A stretch of DNA of 64,000 nt, taken from Amycolatopsis sp. NBC_01488 (GTDB lineage: Bacteria; Actinomycetota; Actinomycetes; Mycobacteriales; Pseudonocardiaceae). The translations under genes were made by a program, and so were the position numbers. Location: the NCBI RefSeq assembly GCF_036227105.1, contig NZ_CP109434.1:5179001-5243000 (forward strand), written 5' to 3'. The notes beneath the pieces were generated by a model that worked only from the letters and a program-made list of their open reading frames with translations, was not told where the DNA came from and did not search any database. Shown one piece after another: positions 34,601 through 64,000 of this stretch; the first letter of the stretch is position 1, and each line of letters begins with the position of its first letter.

Positions 34601-37600
34601 CGGGCCGTGGTGGTCGGCGACGATGGTGACGACCTGCTCGCCCGGCTCGACGCGGTGACCCCCGTGCTCGCGGAGCCGGGCAAGACGGCGTTCCTGTTCT
34701 CGGGGCAGGGTTCACAGCGCACCGGGATGGGTGCGGAGCTGTACGAGCGGTTCCCGGTGTTCGCGGACGCGTTCGACGCGGTGTGTGCGCTGGTGGACTC
34801 TTCGCTGGATCGGCCGTTGCGGGAGGTCGTTTCCGATTCCGGCTCGGCGCTGGACGAGACCGGGTACACGCAGCCCGCGTTGTTCGCGGTCGAGGTGGCG
34901 TTGTTCCGGCTCCTGGAGTCGTGGGGCATCCGGCCGGACTACGTGGCCGGGCACTCGATCGGCGAGCTGGCCGCGGCGCACGTGGCCGGGGTGCTGTCCC
35001 TTGAGGACGCTTGCCGGTTGGTGGCGGCCCGGGCAGGTCTCATGCAGGCGCTGCCGGGCGGGGGCGCGATGCTGGCCGTCGAGGCCACCGAAGACGAGGT
35101 CTCCGCGATCCTGACCGGCGGCGTGGACTTGGCCGCGGTCAACGGGCCGTCGTCCGTGGTGGTGTCCGGCGAGGTCGACGCGGTTGCCTTGATCGAGCGG
35201 CACTTCACCGGGCTGGGCCGGAAGGTCCGACGGCTGACCGTGTCGCACGCGTTCCACTCGGCGCTGCTGGACCCGATGCTGGACGCGTTCGCGGCCGTCG
35301 CGGACGGGCTGACCTTCCACGCGCCGGAGATTCCGCTCGTGTCCACTGTGTCCGGTCGGCTCGCCGGCGACGAGATCCGGACGCCGGAGTACTGGGTGCG
35401 TCAGGTCCGCGAGCCGGTGCGGTTCGCGGACGCGTCCGTCTCGCTGGCCGGGCTCGGCGTCACGCGAGGACTCGAACTCGGCCCCGACGGCGTGTTGTCG
35501 GCGCTGGCCGCGTTTCCCGCGGTTCCCTTGCTGCGCAAGGATCGTGCCGAATATCCGAGCCTGCTCACCGCGCTGGCCGACGCGCACACGCGGGGCCACA
35601 CCGTCGACTGGCGGGCGGTTCTGCGGGCGGCGCACCCCGGGCGTCCCGGTGGCGCCGTCACGGTGCCGACGTATCCGTTCCAGCGTCGGCGCTACTGGCT
35701 GGAGGCACGCCCGTCGGCGGGCACGGAACTGGACGAGCGGTTCTGGGCCGCCGTCGAGAGCGGCGATCTCCCGGAGCTGACCGACGTCGACGCGCAGACA
35801 CCGCTCGGTGCGGCGCTGCCCGCGCTGGCGGCCTGGCGGGACCGGGGCCGGTCGCGATCGCTGGTCGAGCAGTGGCAGTACGAGATCACCTGGACCACCC
35901 TGGCCAGTCTCGGCGCGGGCCGCCTCGACGGACGTTGGCTCGCGGTGGTCCCGGCCGGCGCGGAAGACCTGCTCCGTGCCCGCTTCGACGTGCTCGAGGT
36001 GACGCCCGCCGACGATCGGGCTTCCCTCGCCGCACGCTTGCGCTCCCACGACGGGCTCGCCGGGATCGTGTCCACAGTGGACGTCGGCGGCCAGCTGGCC
36101 CTGGTCCAGGCCCTCGGCGACGCGCAGATCGACGCACCGCTGTGGTGCGTCACCCGGGGCGCGGTCGCGGCAGCGGAAGGTGACGTGCCGGACCCGGCGC
36201 AGGCGATGGTCTGGGGCCTCGGTCGCACGGTGGCCCTGGAACACCCCCACCGCTGGGGCGGCCTGGTGGATCTGCCCGCCGAGGTGGACGAGCCGACGCT
36301 GGACCGGCTGTGCGCGATCCTCGGCGGAGCAACGGGGGAGGACCAGCTGGCCCTGCGCGGTCCCGCGGTGCTGGGCCGCCGCCTCGCCCGGGTCGTGAGT
36401 GAGAAACAGCGTTCTAACCCTGTTTCTCACTCACGACCCTGGCAGCCGAGCGGCACCGTCCTCGTCACCGGCGGTACCGGCGCCCTTGGGAAGCACGTCG
36501 CGCGCTGGCTGGCGGACGCCGGAGCCGAACGCCTCGTCCTGCTCGGCCGCCGGGGCCCCGACGCTCCCGGCGCCCGGGACCTGGCCGCGGAACTGACCGC
36601 GCTGGGCACCAAAGTCGACCTCCTGGCCTGCGACGTCACCGACCGCACGGCGCTCGAGACGACTCTGCGCGACGTCGGCGAGCTCACCGCCGTCGTGCAC
36701 ACCGCCGGTGTCCTGGCCGATGGCGTGCTCGAAGCCCTCACTCCGGAACGCCTGGCCGAGGTCGTCGACGCCAAGGCCACCGCGGCCCGGCACCTGCACG
36801 AACTGACCGCGACGCACCCGCTCCAGGCGTTCGTCCTCTTCTCCTCCTGCGCGGGCACGTTCGGCGCGGCCGGGCAAGGCAACTACGCCGCCGCCAACGC
36901 CTACCTCGACGCCCTCGCTGAACTGCGTCGGGCGCAGGGCCTGGTGGCGACCTCGATCGCCTGGGGTCCCTGGGCCGACGGCGGGATGGCCACGGCGGCC
37001 GCCGCCGAGGAGCACCTCGGGCGCACCGGGCTCGTCCCGCTGCGGCCCGAGCGGGCGGTCACCGCGCTGCGGGCCGCGGTCGACGACGGCGTGGCGGCCG
37101 TCACCGTCGCCGACGTCGACTGGGACCGGTTCGCCCCCGCGCTCACCGCGTCCCGGCCGAGTCCGTTGATCGGCGGCCTGCCCGAGGTGCGCCGGCTCGA
37201 GCCGGTCGCCGCGGATCCGCTGGAGTTGTCGGCCGCGGACGCCGACCGGGTGCTGCTCAGGCTGGTGCGGGAGCAGGTCGCCTTCGCACTCGGCCACCGC
37301 TCGGCCGACGACGTCCCCGCCCACCACACCTTCAAGGAACTCGGCTTCGACTCCCTGACCGCGGTCGAGCTGCGCAACCGCCTCGACACCGCCACCGGCC
37401 TGCGGCTTCCGGCCACTCTCGCGTTCGACTACCCGACCGCGACGGCGCTGGCGGCGTACCTGCGCACCGAGTTGCTGGGCGAGGCCGAAGAAACCCCGGC
37501 GACCCTCGCAACGAACACCGACGAGCCCATCGCCATCGTCGGCATGAGCTGCCGGTTCCCCGGCGGCGTGCGGAACCCGGACGAACTCTGGGCGCTGCTC

Positions 37601-40600
37601 GCCGAGGGCCGCGACGCCGTCTCGGAGTTCCCCGCCGACCGCGGCTGGGACACCGACGCCCTCTACCACCCCGATCCGGACCACGCCGGCACGACCTACG
37701 TCCGCGAGGGCGGCTTCCTGGCCGGTGCCGACCAGTTCGACGCCGAGTTCTTCGGCATCTCGCCGCGCGAAGCGCTCGCCATGGACCCCCAGCAGCGGCT
37801 GCTGCTGGAAGCCTCGTGGGAGGCCCTGGAGCAGGCGGGCGTCGACCCGCTGTCGGTCCGCGGCGCGCCCGTCGGGGTGTTCGCCGGGACAAACGGCCAG
37901 GACTACACCGCGGCGCTGCACTTCGGTGCGGAGAGCGTCGACGGCTACCTGGCGACCGGCAGCGCGGGCAGTGTCCTTTCCGGACGGATCGCCTACCAGC
38001 TCGGGCTCGAAGGCCCGGCGATGACCGTCGACACGGCGTGCTCGTCGTCGCTGGTCGCCCTGCACCTCGCCGCTCAGTCGCTGCGCGCGGGCGAGTGCTC
38101 GCTGGCACTGGCCGGCGGCGTGACGATCATGTCCACGCCCGGCCTGTTCGTCGAGTTCAGCAGGCAGCGCGGTCTCGCGAAGGACGGGCGGTGCAAGGCC
38201 TTCGCCGACGAGGCGGACGGTACCGGCTGGGGCGAGGGTGTCGGCGTCGTCCTCGTCGAACGGCTCTCCGACGCGCGCCGCAACGGACACCCGGTGCTCG
38301 CGATCGTCCGGGGCAGCGCGGTCAACCAGGACGGCGCGTCGAACGGCCTGACCGCGCCGAACGGCCCGTCGCAGCAGCGCGTGATCCGGGCCGCGCTGGC
38401 GAACGCGGGCCTGCGACCGTCCGATGTGGACGTCGTCGAAGCGCACGGCACCGGCACGACACTGGGCGATCCGATCGAGGCCCAGGCCCTCCTGGCGACC
38501 TACGGCCGCGACCGGGACGCGCAAGAGCCGCTGTGGCTCGGCTCGATCAAGTCGAACGTCGGGCACACGCAGGCTGCGGCCGGGGTCGCCGGGGTCATCA
38601 AGATGGTGCTCGCCCTGCGTCACGGCCTGCTGCCCGCGACCCTGCACGTCGGCGAGCCGTCGCGGCACGTCGACTGGGCCGGCGGTGCGGTGTCCCTGCT
38701 GACCGAGCCGCGCCCGTGGCCCGAGCGCGAAGGACCGCGCCGCGCCGGGATCTCGTCGTTCGCCGTGAGCGGCACGAACGCGCACGTCATCGTGGAGCAG
38801 GTTCCCGAGGTACCCACAGAGTCCACGGTGGACAGTGGCGGTCTGACCGCGTGGGTGCTCTCGGCCCGCTCGGCGGCGGCGGTCCGCGACCGGGCGGCCG
38901 CGCTGGCCGAGGTGCCCGGAAGCGTCGCCGAGATCGCCTCGTCGCTGGTGAGCACCCGCTCGACGTTCGAGCACCGCGCGGTCGTCCTCGGCGACCACCG
39001 CGACGACCTCGTCGCAGGACTGCGCGAGCTGGCCGCCGACGCACCGGGAGCCGCCGTGATCACCGGCACCGCCGGCGTGACGGGCGAGACGGTGTTCGTC
39101 TTCCCCGGCCAGGGCGCGCAGTGGGTGGAAATGGCCGTAGGGCTGCTCGACGAGCCCGTCTTCGCGGAAAGGCTCGCCGAGTGCGCCGCCGCGCTGGCCC
39201 CGCACGTCGACTGGTCGCTGACCGACGCACTGAGCGACGCGGACGCGCTGGCCCGGGTCGACGTCGTGCAGCCCGCGTCCTGGGCCGTGATGGTGTCCCT
39301 TGCGGCGCTGTGGCGTGCACACGGGATCGAGCCGGACGCGGTCGCCGGGCACTCGCAGGGCGAGATCGCGGCCGCGGTCGTCGCGGGTGGACTGTCCCTC
39401 GAGGACGGTGCGAAGGTCGTCGCGCTGCGCAGCAAGGCGATCGCCGCCGGGCTCGCCGGGCAGGGCGGCATGGCCTCGATCGCACTCGGTGCCGGAAGCG
39501 TGGCGGAGCTGCTACCGGCGGGGGTCGCGATCGCGGCCTACAACAGCCCGGTCTCGACGGTGGTGTGCGGCGATCCGTCCGCCGTCGACGACCTGATCGC
39601 CCACTGCGCGGACCAGGACACCCGCGCCCGGCGCATCCCGGTCGACTACGCGTCCCACTCGGCCTACGTCGAAGACATCCGCGACGAACTGCACGAAGTC
39701 CTGGCGGGCCTGACTCCCCGCACGGGTGCCGTCCCGTTCTACTCCGCGGTGACCGCCGAGCCGGTCGACACGGCGACCCTGGACGCCGGGTACTGGTACC
39801 GGAACCTGCGCGAGCCGGTCCGCTTCCTGGACACGACCCGCGCGCTCGTCGAGCGGGGGCACCGGTTCTTCGTCGAGGTCAGCCCGCACCCGGTGCTGCT
39901 GTCGGCGATCCAGGAGACCCTCGACGACACCCCGGGCGTCGTCGTCGGCACGCTGCGGCGCGGCGAAGGCGGCCCGCGCCGGTTCCTGACCTCGGTCGCC
40001 GAACTGTGGACGCAAGGGCACGACGTCGACTGGCGGGCTCTTCTTCCGGAGACGCGTACGGTCGGCCTGCCCACCTATCCGTTCCAGCACAAGCGCTTCT
40101 GGCCGAAGCCCGCGCCAGCCGTGACGACCGCCGGTGATCCGGTGGACGACAGCTTCTGGGCCGCGGTGGAACGCGAGGACCTGGCCTCGATCGCCGGCAC
40201 GCTGTCCGTCGCGCCGGAACCCCTCGGCGACGTCCTGCCCGCGCTCGCGTCCTGGCGTCGCACCCGGCTCGAAACATCCACTGTGGACGGCTGGCGCTAC
40301 CGCATCACCTGGAAGCCGCTCGCCACCGAACGGCGGCCCTTGGCGGGCACCTGGCTGGTCGTGACGCCGGAAGCCGGCGACCAGGCGTGGATCGACGCCG
40401 CACGGCAAGCCGTCGAGGAGGCGGGCGCCACCGCCGTCACGATCACCGTCGGCGCCACCGACCGAGCCGCGCTCGGCAAGCGCCTGGTCGACCTCGCCCC
40501 GGTGGACGGCGTGCTGTCCCTGCTGGCCCTCGACCCGGCCGCGCACCCGCTGCTCCCGCGCGGCGTCGCGAACACCCTGCTCCTGACCCAGGCACTCGGC

Positions 40601-42220
40601 GACGCCGGGATCGCCGCCCCGCTGTGGCTCGCCACGACGGGCGCGGTGGCCACCGGCCGGGCCGACGCCGTGACCGACGCGGCGCAGGCCCAGGTCTGGG
40701 GGCTCGGCCGGGTCGTCGGCCTGGAACACGCCGACCGCTGGGGCGGGCTGGTCGACCTGCCCGAGACCGCCGACGAGCGTGACCGGCAGCGGTTGACGGC
40801 GATCTTGGCCGGGGCGGGCGACGAGGACCAGGTCGCCGTCCGGGCGTCCGGGGTGCTCACCCGCCGCCTGGTCCCGGCCCCCATCGGCGACGGCGCCCCG
40901 GCCCGCGACTGGCGGCCGTCCGGCACCGTGCTCGTCACCGGTGGCACCGGGGCGCTCGGTGCGCACGTCGCCCGCTGGCTCGCCGGCCGGGGCGCGCACC
41001 GCCTGGTGCTCACCAGCAGACGCGGCGAAGCGGCCCCCGGCGCGGCCGAACTCCGCGACGAGCTGACCGCGCTCGGCGCGACCACGACGATCGCCGCCTG
41101 CGACGTCGCGGACCGCGCGGCCCTGGAAGCGCTGCTCGACCAGCTGGCCGCGGCGGGGGAACCGGTGCGGGCCGTCTTCCACGCGGCCGGGATCGTGCAG
41201 GGCACCGCGCTCGACGACACCGAGCTGACCGAATTCGCCGAAGTGGTCTCGGCGAAGGTCGCGGGCGCCACGCACCTCGACGCGCTGCTCGACGACCTCG
41301 ACGCGTTCGTGCTGTTCTCCTCCAACGCGGGCGTCTGGGGCAGCGGCGGCCAGGGCGCGTACGCCGCGGGCAACGCGTTCCTCGACGCGCTCGCACAGCG
41401 ACGGCGTGACCGCGGGCGCACCGCAACGTCGATCGCGTGGGGCGCCTGGCAGGGCGCGGGCATGGCGGGCGACCACGACGCCGAGGAGCACCTGCGCCGC
41501 CGCGGCGTGGGCGCGATGCCGCCGGCGCGGGCGCTGCTCGCGCTGGGCCAGGCGATCGATCGCGACGAGACCGTGCTCACCGTCGCCGACGTCGACTGGG
41601 ACCGGTTCGTGCGGGGCTTCACCGCCGCGCGGCCGCGGCCGCTGCTCGACGACCTGCCCGCGGTCCGCCGGGCGCTGGAAGCCCAGACGGCGGAGGCCGA
41701 GCCGGCGTCGGAGGACTTCGCGGGCCGGCTCACCGGCCTGCCGCCCGCCGAGCGGGAGCGGGTGGTGCTCGACCACGTCCGCGACGCCATCGCCCGGGTG
41801 CTCGGGCACGCGGGTGCCGACGCGATCGACGCGAACCGGCCGTTCAAGGAGATCGGCTTCGACTCCCTGACCGCGGTGGAGCTGCGCAACCGCCTGCGCG
41901 CGGCGACCGGGCTCAAGCTGCCCGCCACCCTCGTCTTCGACCACCCGACGCCGTCGGCGCTGGCCGGGTTCCTGCTCTCGGCCCTGGTCGGCGCCGACGT
42001 CTCGGTCCTGGGGGAGCTGGACCGGATCGAGGCGCTGGTTTCAGGGGTTTCCCCAGACGATGCCACCTTCGGGCAAATCACCAGCCGACTTCAGACCATG
42101 CTGAACAAGCTGGGTGAAGCCCGGGCGGCCGACGGTCGTCTCGGGGCCGCCCAGCAGCTCGAAGGCGCGACGGACGACGAAATTTTCGACTTCATCCACC
42201 GGGAGCTCGGCAGGTCGTGA
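28700..42220 (+). CDS. Modular type I PKS gene C: modules 6-8
   Basis: A 4506-residue PKS starting at GTG. The N-terminal coil ([20 protein letters not shown]) is a docking domain of a different sequence subtype from those of genes B and D. Domains by residue: KS6 37-, AT6 554-, KR6 1139-, ACP6 about 1411-; KS7 1504-, AT7 1996-, KR7 2585-, ACP7 about 2851-; KS8 2941-, AT8 3465-, KR8 4075-, ACP8 about 4356-; docking tail from about 4437, ending [15 protein letters not shown]. Extender order is methylmalonyl, malonyl, methylmalonyl; all three leave hydroxyls. A 48-bp palindrome sits in frame just before the KR7 catalytic half (36391-36438). Gene D follows after 37 bp. Confidence 0.97.
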   Translation: MALSSDKDKVVEALRASLRDNKRLREQNDRLAAASREPIAVVAMSCRFPGGVTSPEQLWDLLRDGTDAITGFPADRGWTADELAGSNTAEGGFVDNAADFDPGFFGISPREALAMDPQQRLLLEVSWETFERAGLDRDALKASDTGVFIGCSNQAYGSSDFDTLPDEVRGHLLTGSAVSVASGRIAYTFGLEGPTVTVDTACSSSLVALHLAVQALRTGECSMALAGGVTVMATPAVFVEFTSQGGVSASGRCQSFADTADGTGWGEGAGVLLVERLSDARENGHPVLAVLRGSAVNSDGASNGLTAPNGLSQQRVIRAALANAGLKPSEVDAVEAHGTGTTLGDPIEAQALLATYGRDREHPLRLGSIKSNIGHTQAAAGVAGVMKMVLALRHGELPRTLHVTEPSAQVDWTRGSVELLTEHAAWPETGAPRRAAVSSFGVGGTNAHVVLEAAPPSAPEETEAPQGPSTWVLSARTAEALREQADLLRKHVSGNQRPGDIGLSLATARTAWEHRAAVVGDTVGDLVRGLDALADATPSADVVRGIAVPPGKTVFVFPGQGAQWAGMAIGLLGEPVFAARMAECEAALESHVDWKLTDVLGDADALARVDVVQPASWAVMVSLAALWQSVGVRPGAVVGHSQGEIAAACVAGALSLEDGARVVALRSRLIAEVLAGKGGMASVALSPADVTARLDERISVAAVNGPGSVVLSGEPEALDELIATCVAEGIRARRIPVDYASHSAHVEAIEDALLTALAPISPREAAIPLHSSVLGERIDTSTMDAGYWYRNLRQPVLFDTAVHGLAAAGFSTFVEVSAHPVLAAAVEDTLDGPVVVGSLRRGEGGRARFLTSLAELWSRGATVEWAGLFPGARRVGLPTYPFQRERYWLTASEKATGAADDQFWSAVDSGDTAGLAASLDVDATALADVLPGLAQWHKRRHEQSVVDNWRYRIAWQPATPLEAELTGRWLVVAPTGYPADDLVEGLAAHGAEPVLVTVEPGGRLPELPTEGVTGVLSLLAFADDGLYATIELVRAVAAPLWLLTRGAVSTGRSDRLTRPEQAQVWGMGRVAGLEHPARWGGLVDLPDVLDDRALGRLARVLADASEDQVAIRAAGVLVRRLVPAPLGATRPAREWRTSGTALVTGGTGALGAHIARWLVGVGAEHLVLTSRRGPDADGAAELRDELTALGVEVTIVACDVADRDALATLLADVEPRTVVHAAGVGRSAALADTDRAEVAETLRAKVQGAANLDALFTGELDAFVLFSSNAGVWGGGGQAAYAAANAALDALAQHRRDRGLTATSVAWGAWAGAGMTADGSAEQLRRRGIRAMDPALALTALRQALDADETFLAVADMDWARFAPAFTAARPRPLLDELPEVRRALETEPTEHDSPWAHRLSGLTEAARAEALLDLVRAETAAVLGYPGPGSIEPDRAFRDLGVDSLIALEVRNRLVAATGLKLPAVVLFDHPDPRRLAALLGHELLDAGPVAADRLVSRVDPGDPIAIVSMACRLPGDVRSPEDLWDLVSAGAEGLSAFPVNRGWDLDGVGGFVHDADEFDAAFFGISPREAVAMDPQQRLLLESAWEVFERAGIDPRSLRGSAAGVFVGCGTQGYATGHAEAAEEVEGHLLTGNAGAVVSGRVSYVLGLEGPAVTVDTACSSSLVALHLAAQSVRSGESSMAVAGGVTVMATPGAFLEFAKQGGLAGDGRCKSFADAADGTGWGEGVALVLVERLSDAQRLGHPVLALLRGSAMNSDGASNGLSAPNGPSQQRVIRAALANAGLEPSDVDAVEAHGTGTTLGDPIEAQALLETYGRHRDRPLWLGSVKSNVGHTQAASGVVGVLKMVLAMRGGTLPKTLHVDRPSDRVDWTSGDVRLLTEAQDWPAGERPRRAGVSSFGVSGTNAHVILEEPPGVPAVHSASAGGVVPWVLSGRTEQAVRDAARRLPDGDPVDIALALAARSAFEYRAVVVGDDGDDLLARLDAVTPVLAEPGKTAFLFSGQGSQRTGMGAELYERFPVFADAFDAVCALVDSSLDRPLREVVSDSGSALDETGYTQPALFAVEVALFRLLESWGIRPDYVAGHSIGELAAAHVAGVLSLEDACRLVAARAGLMQALPGGGAMLAVEATEDEVSAILTGGVDLAAVNGPSSVVVSGEVDAVALIERHFTGLGRKVRRLTVSHAFHSALLDPMLDAFAAVADGLTFHAPEIPLVSTVSGRLAGDEIRTPEYWVRQVREPVRFADASVSLAGLGVTRGLELGPDGVLSALAAFPAVPLLRKDRAEYPSLLTALADAHTRGHTVDWRAVLRAAHPGRPGGAVTVPTYPFQRRRYWLEARPSAGTELDERFWAAVESGDLPELTDVDAQTPLGAALPALAAWRDRGRSRSLVEQWQYEITWTTLASLGAGRLDGRWLAVVPAGAEDLLRARFDVLEVTPADDRASLAARLRSHDGLAGIVSTVDVGGQLALVQALGDAQIDAPLWCVTRGAVAAAEGDVPDPAQAMVWGLGRTVALEHPHRWGGLVDLPAEVDEPTLDRLCAILGGATGEDQLALRGPAVLGRRLARVVSEKQRSNPVSHSRPWQPSGTVLVTGGTGALGKHVARWLADAGAERLVLLGRRGPDAPGARDLAAELTALGTKVDLLACDVTDRTALETTLRDVGELTAVVHTAGVLADGVLEALTPERLAEVVDAKATAARHLHELTATHPLQAFVLFSSCAGTFGAAGQGNYAAANAYLDALAELRRAQGLVATSIAWGPWADGGMATAAAAEEHLGRTGLVPLRPERAVTALRAAVDDGVAAVTVADVDWDRFAPALTASRPSPLIGGLPEVRRLEPVAADPLELSAADADRVLLRLVREQVAFALGHRSADDVPAHHTFKELGFDSLTAVELRNRLDTATGLRLPATLAFDYPTATALAAYLRTELLGEAEETPATLATNTDEPIAIVGMSCRFPGGVRNPDELWALLAEGRDAVSEFPADRGWDTDALYHPDPDHAGTTYVREGGFLAGADQFDAEFFGISPREALAMDPQQRLLLEASWEALEQAGVDPLSVRGAPVGVFAGTNGQDYTAALHFGAESVDGYLATGSAGSVLSGRIAYQLGLEGPAMTVDTACSSSLVALHLAAQSLRAGECSLALAGGVTIMSTPGLFVEFSRQRGLAKDGRCKAFADEADGTGWGEGVGVVLVERLSDARRNGHPVLAIVRGSAVNQDGASNGLTAPNGPSQQRVIRAALANAGLRPSDVDVVEAHGTGTTLGDPIEAQALLATYGRDRDAQEPLWLGSIKSNVGHTQAAAGVAGVIKMVLALRHGLLPATLHVGEPSRHVDWAGGAVSLLTEPRPWPEREGPRRAGISSFAVSGTNAHVIVEQVPEVPTESTVDSGGLTAWVLSARSAAAVRDRAAALAEVPGSVAEIASSLVSTRSTFEHRAVVLGDHRDDLVAGLRELAADAPGAAVITGTAGVTGETVFVFPGQGAQWVEMAVGLLDEPVFAERLAECAAALAPHVDWSLTDALSDADALARVDVVQPASWAVMVSLAALWRAHGIEPDAVAGHSQGEIAAAVVAGGLSLEDGAKVVALRSKAIAAGLAGQGGMASIALGAGSVAELLPAGVAIAAYNSPVSTVVCGDPSAVDDLIAHCADQDTRARRIPVDYASHSAYVEDIRDELHEVLAGLTPRTGAVPFYSAVTAEPVDTATLDAGYWYRNLREPVRFLDTTRALVERGHRFFVEVSPHPVLLSAIQETLDDTPGVVVGTLRRGEGGPRRFLTSVAELWTQGHDVDWRALLPETRTVGLPTYPFQHKRFWPKPAPAVTTAGDPVDDSFWAAVEREDLASIAGTLSVAPEPLGDVLPALASWRRTRLETSTVDGWRYRITWKPLATERRPLAGTWLVVTPEAGDQAWIDAARQAVEEAGATAVTITVGATDRAALGKRLVDLAPVDGVLSLLALDPAAHPLLPRGVANTLLLTQALGDAGIAAPLWLATTGAVATGRADAVTDAAQAQVWGLGRVVGLEHADRWGGLVDLPETADERDRQRLTAILAGAGDEDQVAVRASGVLTRRLVPAPIGDGAPARDWRPSGTVLVTGGTGALGAHVARWLAGRGAHRLVLTSRRGEAAPGAAELRDELTALGATTTIAACDVADRAALEALLDQLAAAGEPVRAVFHAAGIVQGTALDDTELTEFAEVVSAKVAGATHLDALLDDLDAFVLFSSNAGVWGSGGQGAYAAGNAFLDALAQRRRDRGRTATSIAWGAWQGAGMAGDHDAEEHLRRRGVGAMPPARALLALGQAIDRDETVLTVADVDWDRFVRGFTAARPRPLLDDLPAVRRALEAQTAEAEPASEDFAGRLTGLPPAERERVVLDHVRDAIARVLGHAGADAIDANRPFKEIGFDSLTAVELRNRLRAATGLKLPATLVFDHPTPSALAGFLLSALVGADVSVLGELDRIEALVSGVSPDDATFGQITSRLQTMLNKLGEARAADGRLGAAQQLEGATDDEIFDFIHRELGRS
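28808..33208 (+). other. Module 6: KS - AT(methylmalonyl) - KR(A1-type) - ACP
   Basis: KS6 Cys codon 29303 in [11 protein letters not shown]6 starts at 30359, with GHSQG Ser 30620 and YASH from 30914 (methylmalonyl). KR6 starts at 32114, with no LDD ([11 protein letters not shown]), AGVWG and Gln three residues before Tyr 32540: A1-type. No DH. ACP6 has GVDSL (Ser 33032) instead of GFDSL. Expected: 2-methyl-3-hydroxy unit next to the alkene made by module 5. Confidence 0.9.
34859..35014 (+). repeat. 156-bp tract identical to 48429-48584 (AT7 copy)
   Basis: Covers the active-site region of AT7, including GHSIG. Every base matches the AT10 tract. The flanks remain similar but diverge, so it looks like gene conversion or recent duplication. 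Confidence 0.92.
36391..36438. repeat. 48-bp palindromic element, copy 1, in frame inside module 7
   Basis: Left arm GGTCGTGAGTGAGAAACAG (36391-36409) is the exact reverse complement of 36420-36438. The 10-bp centre CGTTCTAACC extends pairing by GTT/AAC after one C-C mismatch. The element adds [16 protein letters not shown] to the protein, between the structural and catalytic halves of KR7. It is about half GC in a region well above 70 percent. A second copy is at 54524-54571. No clear target duplication is visible. Confidence 0.93.
37520..42009 (+). other. Module 8: KS - AT(methylmalonyl) - KR(A1-type) - ACP
   Basis: KS8 Cys codon 38039 in [11 protein letters not shown]8 starts at 39092, with GHSQG Ser 39353 and YASH from 39647 (methylmalonyl). 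KR8 starts at 40922, with no LDD at the stereo position ([11 protein letters not shown]), AGVWG and Gln three before Tyr 41360: A1-type. No DH. ACP Ser 41864. The docking region that follows passes the chain to gene D. Expected: 2-methyl-3-hydroxy unit. Confidence 0.9.
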
Positions 42221-42246
42221 TGCCCGTGCCGGTGGAGGACCACAGG

Positions 42247-42252
42247 CGAGGG
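42247..42252 (+). promoter_or_regulatory. Weak ribosome binding site of PKS gene D
   Basis: CGAGGG lies 5 nt before GTG 42258. A better GGAGG at 42234-42238 is 19 nt away, too far for direct use. Translation of this very large protein may depend on coupling to gene C, 37 bp upstream. Confidence 0.4.
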
Positions 42253-42257
42253 CGCTG

Positions 42258-64000
<21,743 letters not shown>

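Larger units (their letters stand above)
33209..37519 (+). other. Module 7: KS - AT(malonyl) - KR(B-like) - ACP
   Basis: KS7 Cys codon 33680; its N-terminal linker lacks the usual LYD-DPD stretch. AT7 starts at 34685, with GHSIG Ser 34955 and HAFH from 35246 (malonyl); a 156-bp tract is identical to AT10. The palindrome at 36391-36438 separates the KR structural half from the NADPH loop. KR7 starts at 36452; the LDD position reads LAD (Leu codon 36713), with the final Asp kept, and Tyr is at 36884: probably B-type. No DH. ACP Ser 37352. Expected: 3-hydroxyacyl without methyl. Confidence 0.88.

Noticed and set aside
36391-36438. Palindrome copy 1 as an ordinary rho-independent terminator.
   Set aside because: It lies in the middle of an open PKS domain, has no T-run and is translated. 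A purely terminating role would abolish the downstream half of the gene.

Overview
The window is about 64 kb of very GC-rich actinomycete DNA. GC-ending codons dominate, GTG starts are frequent and the style is that of Pseudonocardiaceae (Amycolatopsis-like; this placement is inference). Almost all of it is one end of a type I modular polyketide synthase (PKS) locus. Every gene I can support is on the + strand. I see no tRNA, rRNA, CRISPR array or transposase.

Layout: (1) 2-1063, 3' part of a macrolide-type GT1 glycosyltransferase. (2) 1060-2268, a cytochrome P450 overlapping it by 4 bp. (3) 2368-14145, PKS gene A: a loading module with a KSQ domain, then modules 1-2. (4) 14174-28483, PKS gene B: modules 3-5. 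(5) 28700-42220, PKS gene C: modules 6-8, after the only gap above 200 bp. (6) 42258 to beyond the window end, PKS gene D: modules 9-12 complete, and module 13 cut off just after its DH. Letters and module numbers are mine and assume colinearity.

Logic read from motifs: KSQ plus a methylmalonyl AT gives a propionyl starter. Methylmalonyl ATs (YASH) are in modules 1, 2, 3, 4, 6, 8 and 12. Malonyl ATs (HAFH) are in 5, 7, 9, 10, 11 and 13. All complete extension modules have a KR region. DH domains occur only in malonyl modules 5, 11 and 13. No ER is visible. KR11 has lost its catalytic residues, so module 11 should leave a beta-ketone despite an intact-looking DH. The predicted chain is a polypropionate start, one alkene, a run of hydroxyls, a ketone, another hydroxyl and probably an alkene, which suits a large polyol macrolide with a possible hemiketal. 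The glycosyltransferase and P450 would fit tailoring or self-protection. I cannot name the product.

The most unusual sequence feature is a 48-bp near-perfect palindrome, lower in GC than its surroundings, present twice (36391-36438 and 54524-54571). Both copies are in the same reading frame inside KR-associated linkers of PKS genes C and D, so each adds a 16-codon segment to a megasynthase. A second feature is an 11-bp palindrome, TCCACNGTGGA, found 11 times, nearly always in interdomain linkers and often with otherwise rare ACT/ACA codons.
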